Assembly (NCBI RefSeq): GCF_003347665.1
Contig: NZ_QDGA01000002.1
Location: 186,001 to 250,000 of the forward strand
Direction: 5' to 3'
Length of the DNA: 64,000 bases
Source of the DNA: Microvirga calopogonii
GTDB lineage: Bacteria > Pseudomonadota > Alphaproteobacteria > Rhizobiales > Beijerinckiaceae
This document shows positions 44,361 to 51,310 of this stretch, one piece after another (position 1 is the first letter of the stretch; each line of letters starts with the position of its first letter). The notes under the pieces are model-generated. The model saw only the letters and a list, made by a program, of their open reading frames with translations. It was not told the DNA's origin and did no database searches. The translations under genes were made by a program, and so were the position numbers.

Positions 44361-46912
44361 TGGCGAAGGCATTCAGCGTCTCGGTCAATATCGGTGGAAA
44401 GCTCAACCCAAGCCTAGGGGCAGCGGTTCGGGCGGCTGAGACCCAAATCAACGGCTTGGGTCGCCACGTCTCGGCGATCAATACCCGCACTCAATCCGCG
44501 ATTAGCGACTTCGGCCGGGGCATTGCCTCGGCCGGCAGGAAGATTCAGGACACCGGCCGGAACGTTACGGCTGGGCTCTCTGCCCCAACGGGCCTGCTCG
44601 CCTTTGGCGCCGGCAAGATGGCTTTCGAGTTTGAGAAGGCCGGCAACTTCCTCGAAGCTCTCGGCGATGCTTCCGAAGAGCAGCGGAAGAAATTTGAAGG
44701 GCTCGCGGGCGAGTTAAACAAGAAATACCCCCAGACGCTCGCTCAGATTATCAGCACCGGAAACGAGATGCTGAAGGGCGGCTTCACGTTCGACCAAATG
44801 ACCGGCGCGATTGATCAGACGCTCGCGACGGCAATCCTTGGCGAAATGTCGCCGGCTGAGGTCGGCAACATGATGGCGCGAACGATCAACTCGTTCCAAA
44901 TGCCTATGAAAACCTACGAAGACGCTATGAAATCTTCGACTCAGGTTTCCGACCGTATGACTTATGCGGCCGTGAAGACGACGGCTTCGCTCAAAGATAT
45001 GGGCGAAATGTTCCGTTACGTTGGCGGGGCCATGTCAGCGACGGGCGGCTCTCTCGACGAAGCGACGGCATTCGGCATGCTCTTCGCGAAGAACGGCACC
45101 GTCGGCAGCGAGGCCGGCGTCGCGTTGCGGTCGGCGATCGTGCGTATGGTCAAAATGCCGGCGAAGGGCGAAGCCGCTCTGAACCGGATCGGGATGAACC
45201 TGAACAAGTATGTCGGCGGGAAGAGCGCTCTCACGTCTGATCGCATTCTCGCCGGCCTGCAATCGGGCGGTATCGACGCGACCGGGATCAAGGGGCAAAT
45301 CGACCGGCTTCTAAAGGATAAGAAGCTCGCCGGCTCGACCGCAAGACTTCAAAGCGCGATCACGAAGGCCGTTCAGTCTCACATCGGCTCGAATGGCGCC
45401 TTGGACGCGGCAACCATCGCCGAGAACGTGAACGATTCGATTACGATGGCGGGCTCTCAGATCAACCTTGTCGGGTTCTTCCGAGACCTGAAGAGCAAGA
45501 TCGAGAGCGGGCAGGCGACAATGGGCGACGTCGCGACCATCCTCGAAGGGCGTCACTTCTCGCGCTATGTGCCGCTTCTGCAAGGCAATATCGACGAGAC
45601 GATCGCTCAGATTCAGGGCGAGTCGAACGGCTATACGCAAAGCCGTTACGGGACGGTCCTGAAGGGGCCGGTCGGGGCAATCTATGAACTCGACGCGGCG
45701 CTCGAAAAGCTCTCGGTCACTCTCGGCCGGGTCGCCTTCCCTGACCTCGCGAAAGGTTTCTCGGCCGTCGCCGACGGGCTTCAGCGGCTCAGCGAGGCGA
45801 ACCCGACGCTTCTAAAGTTCGGCGCTTATACCGGGCTTGCGACAATCGCTCTCGGGCCGTTCCTATTTGCGGCAGGGGCAACCTTGCGCGTCGTGGCGCC
45901 TCTGGCGACCGCGCTTCTTACGCTCGGCCGTGCGGCAACCCTCGGGCTTGCGGCTCAGTTGACCGGGCTCGCGTCGAGCCTGACGACGCTCGCCGTCGCG
46001 GCCTCTGCCGGGCTCGTGGCGCGGATTCGTGCGCTCGGGGCGGGGTTGATCGTCCTAAACTCTGTCGGGGGCTCTACGGCCGTTCTAGCGGCTCTCGGGG
46101 GCTCTCTCGCGAGCGCGGGGCGTGCCGTGCTCATGTTCCCGGTTACTGCCCTTCGAGCGATCGGCTCGGCTCTTATGCTGCTCGTCGCGAACCCGGTCGG
46201 TATTGCCATTACGGCGATCGTGACCGCGCTCGCCGCGCTCGGCGTATGGGTTTACAACAATTGGAGCGGGATTACTTCGTTCTTCTCGGGCTTCGCCGAG
46301 GGGCTTAAGGCCGGCTTGAACCCGACGCTCGTCGGCTATATCGACTCTCTCGCTTCGGGCTTCGGCAAGCTCTTTAGTTGGGTCTCGCAACTGCTCGGGC
46401 CGCTCAACTCCTCCAAAGAGGCTTGGGCGGCTTGGGGCGCGACGGTCGGCGGCACGGTCGCGACGGCGATCAACGCCGTTGCCGACGGTATCTCTCGCGT
46501 GATCGGGTTCTTTGGCTCAGCGATCGACAAAGCGATCGCCTTCAAAGACGCGATTGCCAATATCCGAATGCCTTGGTCGAGCGCGCCCCCTTCAGCCCCG
46601 GCCGTTGCCGGCGCTCGTGCGGCAGGCGGGCCGGTCGTCGGCGGCCGAACCTATCTCGTCGGCGAGCGCGGGCCGGAATTGTTCACGGCGCCGACCTCGG
46701 GCGAAATCGTGCCGAACGATCGGCTTCGCTCGCTCGCCTCGAAGAGCGTCGCGCACGCTTCGGGCGGCCGGGCTCCTGCAAGCCAGGGCGATGTACATAT
46801 GACGAACCATTTCACGATCAACGGAGCCCAGGACCCGCAGGCCGTCGCTCGTGAGGTCGAGCGGTTCATGTGGCGAATGGAGTCGGAGCAGCGGGCGCTT
46901 TTGAGCGATTAG
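44357..46912 (+). CDS. phage tail tape measure protein
   Basis: An 851-residue protein. The N-terminal helical region (about 1-120), a TP901-type tape measure core (about 75-290: FEKAGNFLEALGDASEEQRK and AGVALRSAIVRMVKMP) and a long hydrophobic Ala/Leu/Gly-rich stretch (about 490-620) are as expected. The C-terminal part has GGRTYLVGERGPELFTAPTSG and ends in a helix. It sets tail length in siphophages and myophages. No other tail, baseplate or head gene is nearby. Confidence 0.9.
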   Translation: MMAKAFSVSVNIGGKLNPSLGAAVRAAETQINGLGRHVSAINTRTQSAISDFGRGIASAGRKIQDTGRNVTAGLSAPTGLLAFGAGKMAFEFEKAGNFLEALGDASEEQRKKFEGLAGELNKKYPQTLAQIISTGNEMLKGGFTFDQMTGAIDQTLATAILGEMSPAEVGNMMARTINSFQMPMKTYEDAMKSSTQVSDRMTYAAVKTTASLKDMGEMFRYVGGAMSATGGSLDEATAFGMLFAKNGTVGSEAGVALRSAIVRMVKMPAKGEAALNRIGMNLNKYVGGKSALTSDRILAGLQSGGIDATGIKGQIDRLLKDKKLAGSTARLQSAITKAVQSHIGSNGALDAATIAENVNDSITMAGSQINLVGFFRDLKSKIESGQATMGDVATILEGRHFSRYVPLLQGNIDETIAQIQGESNGYTQSRYGTVLKGPVGAIYELDAALEKLSVTLGRVAFPDLAKGFSAVADGLQRLSEANPTLLKFGAYTGLATIALGPFLFAAGATLRVVAPLATALLTLGRAATLGLAAQLTGLASSLTTLAVAASAGLVARIRALGAGLIVLNSVGGSTAVLAALGGSLASAGRAVLMFPVTALRAIGSALMLLVANPVGIAITAIVTALAALGVWVYNNWSGITSFFSGFAEGLKAGLNPTLVGYIDSLASGFGKLFSWVSQLLGPLNSSKEAWAAWGATVGGTVATAINAVADGISRVIGFFGSAIDKAIAFKDAIANIRMPWSSAPPSAPAVAGARAAGGPVVGGRTYLVGERGPELFTAPTSGEIVPNDRLRSLASKSVAHASGGRAPASQGDVHMTNHFTINGAQDPQAVAREVERFMWRMESEQRALLSD

Positions 46913-46966
46913 GACATGATCGGGGTTAGCACCCCGATCTAAACCTTCGCAGGCCAAGTCTCAGGT

Positions 46967-47950
46967 CTATAGCGGCGTGCCATCCTTCCGAAAGGGGTGG
47001 TAACCAAACCTGACGTGTTTGTGCCATCGCTCTTTCGGAAGCTCGACGATACGGAAGTCGAGGCCTTCAGCTTCGACTACATGCTTCGATGCAATTAGGA
47101 CGATCATGTGCTCGTAAACCGTAACGATGCTCTCTTCTGCTTGGGTAAGGAAGGCTCCAAGATCAATCTGAGGCTCAGGGCTGCTAGGATGAATGACCTC
47201 AATCGTCGGCAAATGGACCTGTCCGTCAGAGCGAAGCTCAAAATCTGTTACAACAATGCGCTGAGTTTCCTTCTCGTGCTCGATGCAGTGCCGCATATTC
47301 CGAACGAACCGAAGGAACGGTTCGGCTTGCGTCATAAACCCTGCAAATGCGTCGCCCGCCCCGTAGCGTTGCTCGACGTCATTCTTCACCCCCGTCCAAA
47401 GGTCTTTGGGCATGCCGTAGAACTGAACGTATAAGTCGAATAGGCGTTGGCTCGCGTTCGCAGCCTTGGAGATAAAGGTTTTGACCCGCTCGCCTAACCT
47501 TTCGTAGTGAGGAAGCTCGAAAGATCCAGCTTTCAGCCGCTGATCGAAGCTGTCGGCTAATTTTTGTATGGTTGAAGAATAGTCGAGACGAAAATCTCGC
47601 ATTTCTGCAATCACCGTAACGCCCTCGAAGATCTTCTTAAGAGCCGCCTCCTTATCGACCCCCTCCCTTACCGGCCCCTTAACTAGTAAGCTTAGAGCCG
47701 TTAGCAAAATTCGCCCGATGAACTCATCGTCGGAGCCATAGTTTAGAACGAGTTGCTGAACATTTGGGATATTCTCGTTTTCTCGTTTAGGATCGATACT
47801 ATCTGCCATCTGAACGGCGTGGATGCTTTTACTCGAAACAGCATAAAGCCGCCCGCCAAGCCCGAACATGGGGCCGAGTTCAGCGCCGGGAGGAATAGCG
47901 ATTTCCATCTGGAATGCCGATTCCCGTTTGATGTCGATCGGTCGCTTCAC
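46967..47950 (-). CDS. HEPN-like hypothetical protein
   Basis: About 327 residues from GTG 47950 (preceded by GGAAGG; a TTG at 47965 is possible). The central part is helical, with FLRFVRNMRHCIEHEKE, which contains an RX4H motif (RHCIEH) like that of HEPN ribonucleases and related Abi proteins. The rest is not recognised. It is convergent to the tape measure gene with a short gap. A defence role is an inference from the motif and from the setting. Confidence 0.6.
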   Translation of the reverse strand: MKRPIDIKRESAFQMEIAIPPGAELGPMFGLGGRLYAVSSKSIHAVQMADSIDPKRENENIPNVQQLVLNYGSDDEFIGRILLTALSLLVKGPVREGVDKEAALKKIFEGVTVIAEMRDFRLDYSSTIQKLADSFDQRLKAGSFELPHYERLGERVKTFISKAANASQRLFDLYVQFYGMPKDLWTGVKNDVEQRYGAGDAFAGFMTQAEPFLRFVRNMRHCIEHEKETQRIVVTDFELRSDGQVHLPTIEVIHPSSPEPQIDLGAFLTQAEESIVTVYEHMIVLIASKHVVEAEGLDFRIVELPKERWHKHVRFGYHPFRKDGTPL

Positions 47951-48239
47951 TATCGCACCTTCCAACTGGGTCCCGTCGCCTAGAACAAGACTTGAACAGA
48001 GCCGAGATTTTCATGTGCCAAACGTGTGACACGGAATCCGCGACAACGATCGGGAACGGTCGCCGGAACCGCTCGGAATCCTTTGTAAGCCTTGGTTCTG
48101 GCGCGCGAAAAGGCGCGAGGCTCGAAAAAGTCTCGAAATCGCACCTAAGCTGTTGAAATTCAAAAGGAAAGCGGCATTTGCGGGCGTTGTCTTGCCAGCT
48201 TGGGAAGCTGACGTCGGGATCGATTAAATGCCAGTTCTC
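47951..48239. other. gap without a supported gene
   Basis: About 290 bp between two minus-strand genes. No ribosome site or recognisable product was found; it probably carries the promoter of the HEPN-like gene. Confidence 0.35.
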
Positions 48240-48509
48240 CTATCTAGGCAACTCTCTCGCCTTCCCGGCGCTCGCACCTGCCCTCCGGTCAACTTCGACC
48301 GCTACCTCTGACCAGAAGCGAAAGCCCTGCTCACTTCCCCTCGCCCGACAATAGAAAGCCTGCTGACGCGCTCGGGCATACGCCGCTCTGCCTTCGTAGC
48401 TGATAAGGCAGACCGCTTCGTACTCGATTGCTGTAAGGCCAGTGCCATAGGCTTTACGCCGGAGTAGGGCATCAACAGAGGCACGGAAACGTTTGAGGAA
48501 GTACCGCAT
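48240..48509 (-). CDS. hypothetical protein, about 89 residues
   Basis: The frame from ATG 48509 (MRYFLKRFRASVDALL...) contains LTAIEYEAVCLISYEGRAAY and FRFWSEVAVEVDRRAG. This composition is common among small alphaproteobacterial hypothetical proteins. A longer start at 48560 would overlap the upstream gene by 20 bases. No signal peptide or motif is seen. The start has no clear ribosome site, so expression may depend on coupling to the preceding gene. Confidence 0.45.
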   Translation of the reverse strand: MRYFLKRFRASVDALLRRKAYGTGLTAIEYEAVCLISYEGRAAYARARQQAFYCRARGSEQGFRFWSEVAVEVDRRAGASAGKARELPR

Positions 48510-48540
48510 CACGGGAAGTATGAATATGCCGCTTGGTAGG

Positions 48541-48906
48541 TCAACCAGCGTGGGCGACAATGCGGCCTCGCTTTACCGTCAGCTTGCTCAGGAACCAAAA
48601 GCAGTCGACCTCGCCCTTTGGGCGGGCGCAAACAAGATCGCCGAGCATCGCCTTACCTTCGACGAAGATCTCGGCGCCGGTCTTAATGGGCCGGCAGTCG
48701 GGGTACCGCTGAATAATGAACTTGTTGAACGCCTGCTCGTCACCCGAGCTTATGAGCATGACGACCTTTTTGAAGTCGGCTTGGTCCCGGCAGCCCATGA
48801 ATTCCTCTCGGACCTTTCCGCGCTCTCCCGAGAGCGGGAAGTCGCCTGCATGAGTGGGAGTGGCGAGAAAGCCTGCGATCATTGTGAAAACCGCGCGACG
48901 CAACAT
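48541..48906 (-). CDS. small secreted protein, hypothetical
   Basis: A 121-residue product with a signal peptide (MLRRAVFTMIAGFLATPTHA, cleavage about residue 20). The mature domain has three cysteines plus one near the C-terminus (MGCRDQ, YPDCRP, VCARP, DCFWFLSK), consistent with two periplasmic disulfides. It lies just upstream of the previous gene on the same strand. No family is recognised; as element cargo it may act in the envelope. Confidence 0.6.
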   Translation of the reverse strand: MLRRAVFTMIAGFLATPTHAGDFPLSGERGKVREEFMGCRDQADFKKVVMLISSGDEQAFNKFIIQRYPDCRPIKTGAEIFVEGKAMLGDLVCARPKGEVDCFWFLSKLTVKRGRIVAHAG

Positions 48907-49075
48907 TTGCCCCGAATCCTTCGACCAACGGCAGAGTAATCTTGTTTCAAATGACGTCGCCTTCGGGTAGGTTACTCACAGATTGGTCAAGTTCGTGCCA
49001 CAAGCGTCAAATCTCCTGCGCCTGCGGCCGTAAATGCACACTCAAGAGCGAGTCGCTGATTGAGGAGGATCGTTC

Positions 49076-49369
49076 ATGACTACTGAAGCTGAGGATACGT
49101 GGCCCGCTCTGCGCGAGCGCAAACCTTTGGGAAATCGCCCTCTTGCGGAAGTCACGATCAAAGGCCCGACGGACGTTGTTGCGCGTTTCAAAGCCTTTGC
49201 CGAGGCAATTGACGAGCCATATTGGCGCGCGCTCGATGCCATGTTGGAGACATTCTGTAACATGGACCTTGGAGTACCGGATTCAGCTGAGAGCTACCTT
49301 GCGTACAAAGAACAGAAGCAAGCAGATCCAGCATATAGGCCAGCACAAGCAACAAGTAAGAGCGCCTAG
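49076..49369 (+). CDS. hypothetical protein, possible ribbon-helix-helix type
   Basis: A 97-residue product from ATG 49076, with strong ribosome site GAGGAGGAT. The middle reads AEVTIKGPTDVVARFKAFAE, then AIDEPYWRALDAMLETF: a short strand followed by two helices, which could form a ribbon-helix-helix DNA-binding domain. Its position upstream of repC would fit a small regulator. The assignment is by pattern only. Confidence 0.6.
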   Translation: MTTEAEDTWPALRERKPLGNRPLAEVTIKGPTDVVARFKAFAEAIDEPYWRALDAMLETFCNMDLGVPDSAESYLAYKEQKQADPAYRPAQATSKSA

Positions 49370-49990
49370 TCTTAGCGCTAGACGTTCAGCCTCCGCGAGA
49401 AGCCTTCAGTTTTATTGATAGTTCTGGCTCCTCGCGGGGAAGCTATGAAGCGACCCGACACGCCTTAGGCCTATAGACACATGTTTAGCGCTGAGATTGG
49501 GAAGAGAGCGGCGCAGTAATTATCTTAGTCATCCTATAGCGTGTTCAATAATTCAGAGGCTACTTTGCGCTCTATCGAGTAAATCTAGAGCCTAGCTCGA
49601 ATCTGCAGCACCAGCGCTTCAGTCTCTCAACTTTCTCTTGACTCGACCGCAATCCGCAATTGTCGCTCTTTGACTCACTTTTCCAACGCGATTCGCATCG
49701 GACCTTAAACAATCATTAGGGCCGGACTCCACACGCAACAGAGAATCAGCCATCCCTTGAATGTTACGAGGGACATGGAGTTCACAGTTTTCCGGAATCT
49801 TGGAGTGCTGACTGTTTCAATGCTTCCGCAGGCCTATCGCAAGATGGCGCTTCCGGAAGATCGACCTGTTTGCAGCCAAGTCATTGAAATCAGCCTCTAT
49901 AACGAGGCTTTTCAACCGGCCGAACCGTACCCCAACCTCTCGCAACACTCTTCGATTAGGAGAAGCAAACTCTTGAACTAAGCCAGGCAA
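49370..49990. other. 620-bp region without a supported gene
   Basis: Only short frames without ribosome sites are present (the longest is 49757-49981). In repABC plasmids repB would occupy this place, but no RepA- or RepB-like sequence is visible on either strand. Base composition is lower in GC than the chromosome. Confidence 0.4.
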
Positions 49991-49992
49991 AG

Positions 49993-50067
49993 CAAAAGGC
50001 CCACGAAGCTGGAAACTTCGAGGGCCTTTGGAGACCCACCGAGGGGTGGGCAAAGGGAAACTTAAGC
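49993..50067 (-). ncRNA. putative counter-transcribed antisense RNA of repC
   Basis: A minus-strand RNA of about 75 nt is predicted. A TTGACA/CATAAG promoter at 50103-50074 would start transcription near 50067. The RNA would form a small hairpin (CCCACC/GGTGGG) and end in a strong stem-loop (GGGCC...TCGAAG/CTTCG...GGCCC at about 50029-49995) followed by TTTT. Its position between the repB side and repC, its size, antisense orientation and terminal stem match the antisense RNAs that repress repC in repABC replicons. Ends are approximate. Confidence 0.7.
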
Positions 50068-50150
50068 ACCTTCCTTATGCCACCCCGACAATCCGCGTGT
50101 CAATAGCATCGGCTTCGGTGAACGCTCCCGCTTTGCCCTCACATTGGAGG
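50048..50150 (+). promoter_or_regulatory. repC leader with possible attenuation fold
   Basis: GGGCAAAG at 50048-50055 is complementary to CTTTGCCC at 50131-50138, just before the GGAGG ribosome site at 50146-50150. GGGGTGG (50043-50049) can pair with CCACCCC (50080-50086). The first strand of these helices lies in the segment covered by the antisense RNA. Antisense binding could therefore change the leader fold and repC expression, as known for repABC plasmids. Confidence 0.55.
50074..50103 (-). promoter_or_regulatory. antisense-RNA promoter (TTGACA-18-CATAAG)
   Basis: On the minus strand TTGACA (50103-50098) and CATAAG (50079-50074) are separated by 18 bp. This is a good sigma-70 promoter pointing away from repC towards the stem-loop at 49995. 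Confidence 0.65.
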
Positions 50151-50156
50151 GACGCG

Positions 50157-51290
50157 ATGCAACTCGCATCGTCAGGAGGCCGGCGGCTGAGACATGCTGC
50201 TTTGGCTGCAAGAAAACTTGTGCTCGATTCTGGGCAGATTGTAAGTCGGAAAGAACTCTCCGCCTCTGCACGCGAGGCCGAGAAGGCATTGAAGCTGAGT
50301 TCAACTCAGCGATTAGTTCTCGGTCAGCTTGTGGCTTGCTGGGGTGAGCAGAAGTCCGACCGGTTGCTCGTGTGGCCGTCTAATGCTCGGCTCGTGGCAA
50401 CGACAGGTCTATCGGAGCGGGCTATTCGCAATGCTGTCAAAGCCATGATCGAGCTTCGGCTCGTTATCCCGAAGGACTCCCCAAATGGAAAGCGCTATGC
50501 TGTTCGGGATGAAGCCGGCGCGGTCGTTGATGCATTCGGGTTCGACCTCACGCCTGTTCATGCCCGGCGCAGCGAATGGTCTGCGGCGGTTGCTGAGCAA
50601 AAGAGGCTCAAGGAGTCGCTAAAGCGAGCATTCGACGAGATAACGATTTGTCGCCGAGCAATTGAAGAGGCTTTGAGCGCGCTCGCACAGCACTTTCCCG
50701 ACGTTGATCGTTTAGCATTGGAGCGCAGCCTTGAAGCCCTTAAGGCTCGGACCCCTAGACGCTCCGGCACTCCATTACCCGAGGGCCTGCTCGAAGCATG
50801 GACGGAGGCTAGAAATTTCGCCGAGGAAACCTTCTACAAGGCAGGCTGTGACGGCACGAAATGCCGGCACATTGAAGCAGAGAATGGACTTACTAATGAG
50901 CCTTGCAACAAGGAGACCGGCACTTCTCCGCCCGACCTCCCTAAGGAGGCATTCTCGCCTGTCCTCATAGCAGAGGCCTGCCCTGTAGCAGCCGGCTTTG
51001 GGCATCAAATCAGAAGTGCTGCCGATATTGTTTCGGCTGGCATGTTCTTGCGAGCATCCTTAGGGGCTCACCCGAGCGCTTGGGATGAAGCTGTAAGAGC
51101 AATTGGGGCGCTCTCAGCAGCAACAGCCGTAATTTTTGTCTTACAGCTCTACGAAGATGACGTTTCCAGCGGCAGGAGCCGAATTCAAAATGCTGGTGGC
51201 CTTTTTCGATCAATCGTCCGTAGGATCACGAGAGGAGAGATTGACCTTCAGTCCGAACTTATGGCTCTGCGGAGGCGGAAAATGGCGTGA
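50157..51290 (+). CDS. repC: plasmid replication initiator RepC
   Basis: About 377 residues from ATG 50157, with GGAGGGACGCG upstream. The N-terminal domain has LLVWPSNARLVATTGLSERA, IELRLVIPKDSPNGKRYAVR and AFGFDLTPVHAR. The C-terminal domain has GMFLRASLGAHPSAWDEAVR and RIQNAGGLFRSIVRR. Both are hallmarks of RepC from repABC replicons, which binds an origin inside its own coding sequence. repA and repB are missing. The longer open frame from 50028 would start with TTG inside a stem-loop and is rejected. Confidence 0.88.
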   Translation: MQLASSGGRRLRHAALAARKLVLDSGQIVSRKELSASAREAEKALKLSSTQRLVLGQLVACWGEQKSDRLLVWPSNARLVATTGLSERAIRNAVKAMIELRLVIPKDSPNGKRYAVRDEAGAVVDAFGFDLTPVHARRSEWSAAVAEQKRLKESLKRAFDEITICRRAIEEALSALAQHFPDVDRLALERSLEALKARTPRRSGTPLPEGLLEAWTEARNFAEETFYKAGCDGTKCRHIEAENGLTNEPCNKETGTSPPDLPKEAFSPVLIAEACPVAAGFGHQIRSAADIVSAGMFLRASLGAHPSAWDEAVRAIGALSAATAVIFVLQLYEDDVSSGRSRIQNAGGLFRSIVRRITRGEIDLQSELMALRRRKMA

Positions 51291-51310
51291 GCCTTCCCTG
51301 CGCATCGTCG

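Noticed and set aside
49757..49981. 74-codon frame before repC
   Set aside because: No ribosome site, no recognisable sequence and no RepB similarity.
50028..50156. N-terminal extension of RepC from 50028
   Set aside because: It would start with TTG inside a strong stem-loop and cover the antisense-RNA locus; the ATG at 50157 has a clear ribosome site.
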